NCBI GenBank assembly: GCA_022072455.1
Contig: JAJVHY010000026.1
Location: 36,796 to 100,795, forward strand
Source: Verrucomicrobiia bacterium
Lineage (GTDB): Bacteria > Verrucomicrobiota > Verrucomicrobiia > Palsa-1439
Reading direction: 5' to 3'
Length of the DNA stretch: 64,000 nt
Shown here: positions 53,329-61,589 of the stretch, piece by piece
Numbering within the stretch: the stretch's first letter is position 1
Layout of the letters: each line of letters opens with the position of its first letter
Made by a program: the position numbers and the translations under genes
The notes under the pieces: model-generated
The model's database searches: none
What the model saw: only the letters and a program-made list of their open reading frames with translations
Told to the model about the DNA's origin: nothing

Positions 53329-54144
53329 ATGCGCACCCCTCGTTCCCTCGCGGTTGTTCTGATTGCTGTACCGGCCTGGCTGCTCACCCCATTGCACAAC
53401 CAAATCGAACACGAACGGCAACAATTCCAATATGGCGGCGCACCGGTTACCCGCGAATTGCGCGACCAAATCGGGCAGGGGATGGCGATTGCCTTGTTGG
53501 CGGGGTTTCGCGGTGTGGCCGCGGATTTTATCTGGATTCGCGCCCATGATCATTGGGAAAAACGCGAATGGCTTCTGCAAGCGGAGAGCATTGAAAATGC
53601 CGCCAAACTGCAACCCCGCTCAACTTTCTTCTGGGACAGCGGCTCCTGGCACATGGGGTGGAACATTGCCCGCGCGGAACGCATCGGCACCAACGACATC
53701 ACCATCGCCCAAGGCCTGATTCGTGAGCGCTATTGGCACCAACGCGCCCGATCATTCCTGGAACGCGGCATCGCCAATATCCCCAACCGGTTCGACCTCT
53801 ACTTCAAACTCGGCTGGCTCTATGACCAGAAATTGGCGCGCGGCTGTGGCGGCGATCCCGAATGCGTCAAACTTCAGAACACCAAAGCCGCCGAATTGTT
53901 CATCCGTGCCAGCGAATACCCCACCGCGCCGACCTACGTGGCCCGTGACGCCGCGCGCTCCCTCGAAAAAGCCGGTGATCTGCCCGCTGCCTACGACTTC
54001 TGGGTCAATAAAATCTGGCGGGACGACCGCCGCATCCGCACGGCCGCCGACCGCACCATCGTCGAACGTGAAATTCGCCGCCTCGAAGAACGGCTCGACA
54101 TCCCGGCCCCTTCACGGGTATTCCCTAAGACCAGCGCCTCATGA
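53329..54144 (+). CDS. membrane-anchored TPR-like protein
   Basis: The protein has 271 residues with an N-terminal hydrophobic segment (LAVVLIAVPAWLLTPL), possibly a signal anchor. The remainder is helical with TPR-like spacing (AESIENAAKLQPRSTFFWDSG; LGWLYDQKLARGCGGDPECV). It starts 1 base after the permease and overlaps the phosphoesterase gene by 4 bases, so it belongs to the ABC-exporter operon. In related genomes, as far as I recall, similar proteins sit beside ABC-2 genes. Its specific role is unknown. Confidence 0.75.
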   Translation: MRTPRSLAVVLIAVPAWLLTPLHNQIEHERQQFQYGGAPVTRELRDQIGQGMAIALLAGFRGVAADFIWIRAHDHWEKREWLLQAESIENAAKLQPRSTFFWDSGSWHMGWNIARAERIGTNDITIAQGLIRERYWHQRARSFLERGIANIPNRFDLYFKLGWLYDQKLARGCGGDPECVKLQNTKAAELFIRASEYPTAPTYVARDAARSLEKAGDLPAAYDFWVNKIWRDDRRIRTAADRTIVEREIRRLEERLDIPAPSRVFPKTSAS

Positions 54145-54866
54145 AATTCGCCATCCTCAGTGACATTCACAGCAACCTCGAAGCCTTGCAGGTCGTCCTC
54201 GCGGATACCAAGGCGCAACAATGCACCCACTACGTCTGCCTCGGCGACATCGTCGGCTACGGGCCCAACCCCTTGGAATGTCTCGAAACCGTCCGCGCCC
54301 TCAATTGCCCGACCGTCATTGGCAACCACGACGAGTACTGCGCCAGCGAAATTGACCTGACCGGCTTCAACCCCATGGCCGCCGACGCCATCAAGTGGAC
54401 CCGCAAACAGCTCAGCGACGAACAGCGCACCTGGCTCCGCAACCTCAAATACGTCCGCCCCGTCGAAGGCTTCACCATCGTCCACTCCACCCTCGACCTC
54501 CCGGAAAAATGGGCCTACGTCTTCGACAAACTCGCCGCCGCCTCCAGTTTCAACTACCAGCACACCCCTGTCTGCTTCAACGGCCACACCCACGTCCCCA
54601 TCGGGTTCGTGCGCGGCCCCACCGGCATCCAGGGCGGCCTCTACACCCGCATCAAAATCGAAGTCGGCCGCAAGTACTTCATCAACGTCGGCTCCATCGG
54701 CCAACCCCGCGACCGCAACCCGAAGGCCGCCTACTGCACCTACGACCTCATCAACAACCTCATTGAGATCCATCGGCTCGATTATGACATTGCCACGACC
54801 CAAAAGAAAATCCGCGCCGCCGGTCTTCCCCCCACATTAGCTGACCGGCTCGAACACGGCCGGTAG
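54141..54866 (+). CDS. calcineurin-like metallophosphoesterase (YfcE/MJ0936-like)
   Basis: The protein has 241 residues. Metal-binding motifs are FAILSDIHSN, LGDIVGYGP, GNHDEYC, FNGHTHVPI and FINVGSIGQPRDRNP, the full dimetal set of the family. It hydrolyses phosphodiester substrates, in this group possibly small cyclic nucleotides or phosphoproteins. It overlaps the preceding gene by 4 bases. Codon third positions are strongly C-rich, unlike the RecJ or GT genes. Confidence 0.92.
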   Translation: MKFAILSDIHSNLEALQVVLADTKAQQCTHYVCLGDIVGYGPNPLECLETVRALNCPTVIGNHDEYCASEIDLTGFNPMAADAIKWTRKQLSDEQRTWLRNLKYVRPVEGFTIVHSTLDLPEKWAYVFDKLAAASSFNYQHTPVCFNGHTHVPIGFVRGPTGIQGGLYTRIKIEVGRKYFINVGSIGQPRDRNPKAAYCTYDLINNLIEIHRLDYDIATTQKKIRAAGLPPTLADRLEHGR

Positions 54867-54869
54867 GCC

Positions 54870-55823
54870 ATGCGGATTCTTATCCTCAAACCGAGCAGTC
54901 TCGGCGACATCATCCACGCCCTGCCGACCGTCAACCTCATCCGCCGCCGGTATCCCCAAGCCCACATCGCTTGGCTGATCAATACCGGCTTCGCGTCGCT
55001 TCTCAAGCGGTGCCCGATCATTGACGAGATCATCCCCTTTGACCGCCACCGGTACGGCTCACTCTGCGGGTTGCCGGCGTTTGCGGATTTACTCGCCACC
55101 CTGCAAGGCCGGCAATTCGATATCGTGGTGGACCTCCAAGGACTCTTCCGCACCGGCCTCATCGCCTATGCCACGCTCGCCAAACGCCGCCTCGGTCTCA
55201 GCGATTCCCGGGAAGGCGCACGTCTCTTCCACAATGAAATCGTCACCGTTCCGCGCTGCCACGCCGTTGACCGGTATCTCCTCGCCGCCAAACATCTCGG
55301 CTGCGAGACCGGCCCCGTCGAATTTCCGCTCGGCTTGGAGGGCCGCGCTTCTGCGCGTCCATACATCGGCATCAACCCCAGTGCCCGGTGGCAAACCAAA
55401 CTCTGGGGCGACGACAAATTCGCCGACCTCATCCGGCAACTCCCCCGCGACCGCGTCGTCCTCACCGGCAGCGCCGCGGAAGCTAACCGGCTCGACAAGA
55501 TCGCCCAAGACTGCCGCAACTTCGCCGGCAAGACCAACCTCCTTGAACTCGCCGAACTCTACCGGCAATGCAGCGTCGTCATCACCAACGACAGCGGCCC
55601 CATGCATCTGGCCGCCGCCGTCGGCACCCCGGTGATAGCCATTTTCGGGCCGACCGATCCCGCGCTGACCGGCCCGTATGGCGACCGGCACATCGTCCTC
55701 CGCGCCGGCATCCCATGTTCACCGTGTTTCCAAGGTCACTGCAGTAACCGGGTCGAGATGGAGTGCATGCAGAAGGTGACGGTTGAACAGGTGCTGGCAG
55801 TTGTGAAACCATTTCTGGTATAA
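54870..55823 (+). CDS. heptosyltransferase-like glycosyltransferase (GT9)
   Basis: The protein has 317 residues. GT9 features: MRILILKPSSLGDIIHALP, FDIVVDLQGLFRTGLIAY, GINPSARWQTKLW and the C-terminal VVITNDSGPMHLAAAVGTPVIAIFGPTDP. Members add heptose to lipopolysaccharide core, so a core-polysaccharide role is likely. At about residues 155-164 a 26-base palindromic repeat (55335-55360) contributes EGRASARP. It starts 3 bases after the phosphoesterase gene. Confidence 0.9.
   Translation: MRILILKPSSLGDIIHALPTVNLIRRRYPQAHIAWLINTGFASLLKRCPIIDEIIPFDRHRYGSLCGLPAFADLLATLQGRQFDIVVDLQGLFRTGLIAYATLAKRRLGLSDSREGARLFHNEIVTVPRCHAVDRYLLAAKHLGCETGPVEFPLGLEGRASARPYIGINPSARWQTKLWGDDKFADLIRQLPRDRVVLTGSAAEANRLDKIAQDCRNFAGKTNLLELAELYRQCSVVITNDSGPMHLAAAVGTPVIAIFGPTDPALTGPYGDRHIVLRAGIPCSPCFQGHCSNRVEMECMQKVTVEQVLAVVKPFLV
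55335..55360 (+). repeat. short palindromic repeat, family member 2 (inside GT9 gene)
   Basis: The 20-base palindrome 55341-55360 (GGCCGCGC, TTCT, GCGCGTCC, one mismatch) and its flank match the minus strand of 20674-20699 at 22 of 26 positions. It is translated as LEGRASARP between PLG and the conserved YIGINPSARW. Confidence 0.7.
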
Positions 55824-55835
55824 AACCGCCGCACT

Positions 55836-56849
55836 ATGACCGACCTCGAACAACAACTGCACGCCATCCGCGCCGAAGCCGAAACCGCGATTGCCGGCGC
55901 CGCGGATTTACCGGCGCTGGAACAACTCAAAGGCCGCTATCTCGGGCAACTCGGCGGGTTGATGGCGAATCTCGGGAAACTGCCCAAAGAGCAAAAGCCG
56001 ATCATTGGCAAGCTCGCGAACGAAGTCAAAAACGCGCTTACGGCCGCCGTTGCCGGTAAACGTGACGAACTCGAAGCCAAGGCCGAGCAGAGTGGGCCGG
56101 CCATTGATACGACGTTACCGGGTCGCCACCATGAGATTGGTCATCAACATCCGCTCACGCAGATTTTCGAGCGTACCGTGGACATTTTCCGGCGCATGGG
56201 TTTTGCCGTGGAAGACGGGCCGGAGATCGAGGACGAATGGCACTGTTTCGACGCGCTCAACACCCCAGCCAACCACCCGGCGCGTGATATTCAAGACACG
56301 CTGTACGTTGACGTACCGCCGCACGAAAAGTACGGCCGGTATCTCCTGCGGACGCACACGTCACCGGTGCAAATCCGCACCATGCTCCGGCAAAAGCCGC
56401 CCATCCGTATTATTGCGCCGGGCCGTGTCTTTCGTCGCGACAACCCCGACGCCACGCACAGTCCGACGTTCCACCAGATCGAAGGCTTGTACGTGGACAA
56501 GAACGTCACCGTCGCCGACCTCAAAGGCACGGTCGAATTCTTCTTTAAGCAACTGCTCGATCCCGAGACAAAGGTTCGGTTCCGGCCACACTTCTTTCCG
56601 TACACCGAACCGAGTTTCGAGATTGATCTCTCGACGCCGACCTTCCGCGCCCGCGGCAAGGAGTGGATCGAGATTGCCGGCTGCGGGATGGTTGACCCGA
56701 ACGTGTTCAAGGCGGTCGGCTACCCCGACGACGAATACACCGGCTGGGCCTTCGGCTTCGGCATCGAACGTCTCGCCATGATCCAATACGGCATCACCGA
56801 CATCCGCCTGTTCACGGAAAATGACGTGCGGTTCTTGGGGCAGTTTTGA
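55836..56849 (+). CDS. pheS: phenylalanyl-tRNA synthetase alpha subunit
   Basis: The protein has 337 residues, the normal alpha-subunit length. An N-terminal coiled coil leads to the catalytic core: GRHHEIGHQHPLTQ, FEVEDGPEIEDEWHCFDALN-like motif 1, DNPDATHSPTFHQIEGL (motif 2) and WAFGFGIERLAM (motif 3). The usual partner pheT is not downstream; a membrane glycosyltransferase follows instead, so pheT must lie elsewhere. A TATAAA (55819-55824) sits 11 bases before the ATG. Confidence 0.97.
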   Translation: MTDLEQQLHAIRAEAETAIAGAADLPALEQLKGRYLGQLGGLMANLGKLPKEQKPIIGKLANEVKNALTAAVAGKRDELEAKAEQSGPAIDTTLPGRHHEIGHQHPLTQIFERTVDIFRRMGFAVEDGPEIEDEWHCFDALNTPANHPARDIQDTLYVDVPPHEKYGRYLLRTHTSPVQIRTMLRQKPPIRIIAPGRVFRRDNPDATHSPTFHQIEGLYVDKNVTVADLKGTVEFFFKQLLDPETKVRFRPHFFPYTEPSFEIDLSTPTFRARGKEWIEIAGCGMVDPNVFKAVGYPDDEYTGWAFGFGIERLAMIQYGITDIRLFTENDVRFLGQF

Positions 56850-58723
56850 GCCAACTGGTGTCGGAAAGAGCGGCCACTGGGATGCGGGGGATCAGTGCCC
56901 GCGCGCGGTGGCTGACGATTGGTGCCTGCGCCGTCGCGTCCCTTGGATTGTATCTTGCCGGACCGGTGCTCCCCACGTTGTATTCAGCTGAACCGAGTTA
57001 TGCTGGCGAAGTGTTTTCGTGGGTCGAACTGCTCAAGCAGAAACACCTGTTGTACCTACAGGATGTCGGGGGGCAAGCGGGCCATGTTGCCGCCAGTATT
57101 CGGTTCATCTGGATCGTGGCGGTGGTTTGGCTGTGTTATCTGGTGGCGCTCTTGGTAGCGCGGGATGCGAATGATTCGCGGTGGGCAATGTTCGTTGGAC
57201 TGGCCGGCGGTCTGTTTCTCGTGGTGCAGTTCTTCAGTCCGGTGACGCTCTCAATGGATGTTTTTGGTTATGCGTATCATGGGCGACTCGTTGGCAAGTA
57301 TGGCAGTAATCCCTACAGTCCCGCGGCGTTTGTTGCGCATTCTGATCCGTTCTTGATGCTACTGTACGGAAAACAGGAGACGACCATGTACGGGCCGTTG
57401 GCTTTGGCGGTATCCACGGGTGTCGCTTGGGTTAGCGGTGAGCAGGTCGGGTTGACAGTTTTCGGGTTCCGATTAGTCGCGGCCGCCGCGGCCGCTGGGA
57501 CGGCGCTGTTCATTTGGCTGATCGTAAGGCAATTGCAGCCGACACGATCCACTCAGGCGCTCGTGCTGTTTCTGTGGAATCCCTTGGTCGTCATGGAAGC
57601 AGGACTGAGTGCGCACAACGATTTCGTAATGACCTTCCTGATTGCTGCCGCAATCTATTTGTATGTTCGGCATCGCCGGATTGCCGGCTTTCTGGTTCTC
57701 ACGTTGTCGGTCCTCGTCAAATTTGTTTCGATTGTCTTACTGCCGCTTTACTTGCTGATGCTGTACCGGGATCAACTGCGGCCCAGCCGGCGCCGGGAGT
57801 TGTTGGCGAGCATCCTGGGTGGTGGATTGCTGCTGAGCGTGGCATTGCTTGCGACCAGCTACCGAGGCGGGACAACCCCCCGTGCAGCGAATGATGGGTC
57901 GTTGTTCAAGAGCGCGGCAAAAGTAGTTTTCGGAGCGCAGTACATCAATAACATCCACAGCCTGCTCATCAGCGAATGGCGACGGATTGCGGTGGGAGAA
58001 ACTGGCGAGGCATTACAAGTGCCTCTCGCGTTTCGGGGGAGTTGGGTGTTGGCTGCTGACCCGACGGTGCTGCGCCAGGCGCCAGGTGAGGATTCTGCCG
58101 CCGTGCTGGCGTTGCCGCCCGGGGCAGTCTTGCTGACTCTGAATTGGCCGCGTGACGGCTGGGTGTGGAGTCATGACTGCACCACTGGTCAACGGGGTTA
58201 CCTGCCCGTCCGCGAACTGGAGAGCATTGTCCCAGCGCCGGCCTTGGCTGCGGATCCGAATCTTCAGCGCATCGCCGGCGGTCCGCTGGGAAATGCCCGC
58301 GTGAAGTGGGCGAACGCGGGCCTGCGACTTACGACGTGGATTGCGTTCATTGGCTTTTGGTGTGTCGCTGCAACTCGCGTCCGTGATTGGCGGACATTCG
58401 CGCTCAGCAGTTGTGCCGTGTTTCTCGCCTTGTACTGGTTGGTGGGAAGCTGGATTTGGCCGTGGTACATCGTGTGGTCATTGCTGTTGGCCGCCTTGAT
58501 TTTCGATAGTTACCCCGCACGGCTGGCGCTCCTGCTATCGTTCACTGTCCTGACCTTGTACCCGACGATCAGCGCACCGGGGTCAACTGGTTGGGTTGCC
58601 CAATTGAGCACCTACCGGTCGCTCATTGCTTTTACGTTACCCCTCGTGGTGGCAGTCCTGTATGTCAGCGGGCAACAGATCAGGCGCCGTTGTCATGATC
58701 GATCATCAATTGTTCGCGTTTGA
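56846..58723 (+). CDS. GT-C mannosyltransferase-like membrane protein with an SH3-like insert
   Basis: The protein has 625 residues with about ten membrane helices. Motifs MDVFGYAYHGRLVGKYGSNP, LWNPLVVMEAGLSAHNDF match the polyprenyl-phosphate-mannose mannosyltransferase (MptB/DUF2029-like) group. A soluble extracytoplasmic segment (about residues 398-462: WVLAADPTVLRQAPGEDSAA, DGWVWSHDCTTGQRGYLPV) has the look of a bacterial SH3b domain inserted between helices. The TTG start at 56846 overlaps the pheS stop. Confidence 0.8.
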   Translation: MSQLVSERAATGMRGISARARWLTIGACAVASLGLYLAGPVLPTLYSAEPSYAGEVFSWVELLKQKHLLYLQDVGGQAGHVAASIRFIWIVAVVWLCYLVALLVARDANDSRWAMFVGLAGGLFLVVQFFSPVTLSMDVFGYAYHGRLVGKYGSNPYSPAAFVAHSDPFLMLLYGKQETTMYGPLALAVSTGVAWVSGEQVGLTVFGFRLVAAAAAAGTALFIWLIVRQLQPTRSTQALVLFLWNPLVVMEAGLSAHNDFVMTFLIAAAIYLYVRHRRIAGFLVLTLSVLVKFVSIVLLPLYLLMLYRDQLRPSRRRELLASILGGGLLLSVALLATSYRGGTTPRAANDGSLFKSAAKVVFGAQYINNIHSLLISEWRRIAVGETGEALQVPLAFRGSWVLAADPTVLRQAPGEDSAAVLALPPGAVLLTLNWPRDGWVWSHDCTTGQRGYLPVRELESIVPAPALAADPNLQRIAGGPLGNARVKWANAGLRLTTWIAFIGFWCVAATRVRDWRTFALSSCAVFLALYWLVGSWIWPWYIVWSLLLAALIFDSYPARLALLLSFTVLTLYPTISAPGSTGWVAQLSTYRSLIAFTLPLVVAVLYVSGQQIRRRCHDRSSIVRV

Positions 58724-58779
58724 ACAAAGGTGGTCGATGGCTGTCTGAAGTTTATCTCTGCCATGCATAGTGCAAACTG

Positions 58780-59289
58780 ATGGAGCGACCTCGACAACTG
58801 CAACGAAGAATTCGGATCGCCTTAGGCCTGTTCCTCATCGGTTTGGTGCTCAGCGGGCTGACTGCATTCCCGTTGCTTCCGGAAGTCGAGTGGCTTTGTC
58901 GCGTCATCGGAGTTCCAGAACAAGGAACAACGGGCGATGGACCGCGAGCTTGGCTGGCAATGGTGCGAACTGGGCTGCGCGAGATGGATGCGAAATACCC
59001 CTTCATGGCCTATGGGACAGACTGGCTGGCTTTCGGACATTTGGTCATCGCGCTTTTCTTTCTCGGGCCGTTGAGGAAACCCGATTCCAATCAGTGGGTG
59101 ATTATTGTCGGGATGATCGCCTGTGGACTGGTCATTGTGACGGCATTGGTCTGCGGGGCGATTCGCGGGATACCGGGGTGGTGGCAATTAATTGATTGTT
59201 CGTTTGGAGTGTTGGGCTTCATCCCGCTTTGGATTTGTTGGCGGGCGCAGAAAGAACTGGTTCAGATAACTGGAGGAACACGCGGATGA
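58780..59289 (+). CDS. membrane protein of unknown function
   Basis: The protein has 169 residues with three or four membrane helices (IRIALGLFLIGLVLSGLTAF; LVIALFFLGPL; VIIVGMIACGLVIVTALVCG). Conserved-looking motif YPFMAYGTDWLAFGHLVI and LIDCSFGVLGFIPLWICW suggests a family I cannot name. The ATGA overlap with the next gene indicates co-transcription. Confidence 0.7.
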   Translation: MERPRQLQRRIRIALGLFLIGLVLSGLTAFPLLPEVEWLCRVIGVPEQGTTGDGPRAWLAMVRTGLREMDAKYPFMAYGTDWLAFGHLVIALFFLGPLRKPDSNQWVIIVGMIACGLVIVTALVCGAIRGIPGWWQLIDCSFGVLGFIPLWICWRAQKELVQITGGTRG

Positions 59290-60056
59290 AAGAACTATGG
59301 CGACAGGTGGATGGGTTGTTGCGCGGGCGGGAGGCGTTTAGCAGCGAGGAGGCGTTGGGGAAGGTGCAGGCGAAGCACCTCCTCGTGATGGTGCTGCTTT
59401 TGGCGGCAGTCTATGGGTTGTTCATGGGTTTGTATGCGGTGTTTTCCCGGGAGGTCGGCGAGTACCGGCAAATGGCGTCGTGCGCGTTCAAGGTGCCGGC
59501 GTTGTACGTGTTGACCTTGTTCATCTGTTATCCGTCGCTGTACGTTTTCAGCACGTTGCTCGGATCACGACTGTCATTCTGGTCAACGCTACGCTTGTTG
59601 CTGGCGGTGACGACAATCACGGTGACGGTGCTGGCGTCGTTCGGGCCGATTGTCGGCTTCTTCGCCTTGAGCACGGAGAGTTATCCGTTCATGAAACTGC
59701 TGAACGTGGCGTTCTTCACAGCGGCCGGCTTTCTCGGCGTCGGCGCGTTGGTGAAGGCGTGGAAGTCCCTCGTCAAGGCGCAGGAACAGTCCGCGCCGCC
59801 AGTCATGCAATCCACCGCCGCGCCACCGCCAATTCCGCAGCCCGGCATGCAGCCGTACGCAGTGGACGATAGCACCCGGCAGATTAACAAAGTGTTCCGA
59901 CTCTGGATTGTGATCTACGCGCTGGTCGGTTGTCAGATGGCGTGGGTGCTCCGGCCATTCGTGCTCGATCCGGGATCGGAGTTCGCTTGGTTTCGTGCCC
60001 GGCACGCCAACTTCTTCGTGGATGTGTGGCACACGATCTGGAAGTTGTTGTCGTGA
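59286..60056 (+). CDS. Yip1-like multi-pass membrane protein, paralog 1
   Basis: The protein has 256 residues from the ATG at 59286; an upstream extension to 59196 is inside the previous gene. It opens with a short soluble segment (LWRQVDGLLRGREAFSSEEA), then five to six membrane helices (KVPALYVLTLFICYPSLYVF) and the C-terminal VLRPFVLDPGSEFAWFRARH. It is clearly homologous to the following gene. The family resembles a DUF of Yip1-like proteins; function unknown. Confidence 0.7.
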   Translation: MKELWRQVDGLLRGREAFSSEEALGKVQAKHLLVMVLLLAAVYGLFMGLYAVFSREVGEYRQMASCAFKVPALYVLTLFICYPSLYVFSTLLGSRLSFWSTLRLLLAVTTITVTVLASFGPIVGFFALSTESYPFMKLLNVAFFTAAGFLGVGALVKAWKSLVKAQEQSAPPVMQSTAAPPPIPQPGMQPYAVDDSTRQINKVFRLWIVIYALVGCQMAWVLRPFVLDPGSEFAWFRARHANFFVDVWHTIWKLLS

Positions 60057-60059
60057 GAT

Positions 60060-60734
60060 ATGGCTGACTTGTTCAGCGCGGTTGACCGGCTCTTGCGCGG
60101 CGAAGGCGAATTCGCCGCCACGCCGACTGTCGAACGCACGCCGGTTCGTTCGCAACTTCTGATCATCGTCTTGTTCGGCGCGACCTACGGCGCGGTGATG
60201 GGGAGCTATGGCGGATTGGCCGGCGACGGTTGGAAACAAGCGCTGATCTCGGCAATTAAAGTGCCGTGGTTGTTTGGCGTCACCTTCCTGCTCTGTCTGC
60301 CGTCGTTCTTTGTCTTGAATGTACTGGCGGGATTGGTCAGCGACTTCCGGCGCGTCCTCAACGCGCTCTTGGGCTTTCAAGCCATCGCCGCGTTGGTCCT
60401 CAGCGCGGTTGCGCCCATCACATTTCTGTTGAACGTCTCGACGAACTTCTACCAACTCATGGTGCTCTGGAATGGAGTGGCCTTCGCTGCCGCGAGCATT
60501 ACCGGGCATGTTGTGCTGCGCCGGCTTTACCGGCCGCTCATTGCCGGTAATCCTCGGCATCTGGTTTTGTATCGAGTCTGGATGTTCCTCTACATCTTTG
60601 TCGGAATCGAAATGGGCTGGGTGCTGCGACCATTCATCGGCGATCCGAGTTTGCCGGTGCAGTTCATCCGGCGCGGTGCGTGGGGCAACGCCTACATGGA
60701 ACTGCTCCGCATCTTTCACCGGGTCCTACATTGA
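60060..60734 (+). CDS. Yip1-like multi-pass membrane protein, paralog 2
   Basis: The protein has 224 residues. It shares with the preceding gene the opening VDRLLRGEGEF, the helix block AIKVPWLFGVTFLLCLPSFF and the C-terminal GWVLRPFIGDPSLPVQFIRR. It starts 3 bases after that gene. Its 3' end overlaps the convergent SMP-30 gene by 9 bases. A tandem duplication is likely. Confidence 0.7.
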   Translation: MADLFSAVDRLLRGEGEFAATPTVERTPVRSQLLIIVLFGATYGAVMGSYGGLAGDGWKQALISAIKVPWLFGVTFLLCLPSFFVLNVLAGLVSDFRRVLNALLGFQAIAALVLSAVAPITFLLNVSTNFYQLMVLWNGVAFAAASITGHVVLRRLYRPLIAGNPRHLVLYRVWMFLYIFVGIEMGWVLRPFIGDPSLPVQFIRRGAWGNAYMELLRIFHRVLH

Positions 60735-61481
60735 TGAAGGAACACGCACCCGGTAAAGGCTCGTCCGCGCACAGATGTAGAGCGTCTTCCGGTCGGCGTC
60801 CCCGAAGGCAAGGTTGGCGGGGCGTTCCGGTAGGGTGATCGCGCCGATTTTCTGGCCGGTCGGGCTGAAGATTTCCACGGCTTTCAGCGCGGCGATGTAG
60901 AGGTTGCCGGCGGCGTCCACTCGCATGCCGTCGGGTCGCTCGACCTGGCAGAAGACCCGGTCTCCGACACGCACGTGGCCGCGTTCGGTGTCGGCGATGT
61001 AGAGGATGGATTCGTCGGGGGAGAAACAGAGGCCGTTCGGTTTGCTGAAATCGCGGGCGACCAGTTCGATTTGGTTCTCCGCGATGCGATAGACCCCTTG
61101 GAAATCCAGGTCGCGGTCTTCCGGTTTGACGGCGTAGGGAGGGTCGGTGAAATAGATTGTGCCGTCGCTTTTGCAGACGACATCATTCGGGCTGTTGAGG
61201 CGCTTGCCTTCGAAGTGTGATGCGACCGGGACGATGGTGCCGTCGAGTTCGGTGCGGGTGACACGGCGGGTTTCGTGTTCGCAGGTGACCAACCGGCCGC
61301 GCGGGTCGAGCGTGTTGCCGTTGGCTTGGTGGCTCGGTTGCCGGAAGACATCGACCTTGCCGGCTTTGTACCGGTAGATCTTGCTGGCCGGGATGTCAGA
61401 GAAAAGGAGTTCCTGCCGCGCCGGTACCCAGACCGGGCCTTCGACGAACTGGAAACCGTCTTGAACCATCTCCGCATTCAT
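60726..61481 (-). CDS. SMP-30/gluconolactonase-like beta-propeller
   Basis: The protein has 251 residues. Propeller blades show PVWVPARQELLFSDIPASKI, HQANGNTLDPRGRLVTCEHE, LNSPNDVVCKSDGTIYFTDP and NGLCFSPDESILYIADT, which supply the calcium-site Glu, Asn and Asp residues of the SMP-30 family. It probably hydrolyses a sugar lactone. It has no signal peptide. It converges on the membrane-protein gene. Confidence 0.9.
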   Translation of the reverse strand: MNAEMVQDGFQFVEGPVWVPARQELLFSDIPASKIYRYKAGKVDVFRQPSHQANGNTLDPRGRLVTCEHETRRVTRTELDGTIVPVASHFEGKRLNSPNDVVCKSDGTIYFTDPPYAVKPEDRDLDFQGVYRIAENQIELVARDFSKPNGLCFSPDESILYIADTERGHVRVGDRVFCQVERPDGMRVDAAGNLYIAALKAVEIFSPTGQKIGAITLPERPANLAFGDADRKTLYICARTSLYRVRVPSSM

Positions 61482-61589
61482 CTTGGCTGGGAGAGTAACA
61501 GCCGCGCCGGCAAAAGCAATTCAGGGAAGGGGGAGGACTGCCGCATTTCGCATCGCCTTGCCGGCCCAGTCCCGGTATACTGCGCGCCG

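Noticed and set aside
59589..60719. 376-residue minus-strand frame opposite the tandem membrane proteins
   Set aside because: Antisense to genes with clear membrane helices; polar low-complexity content.
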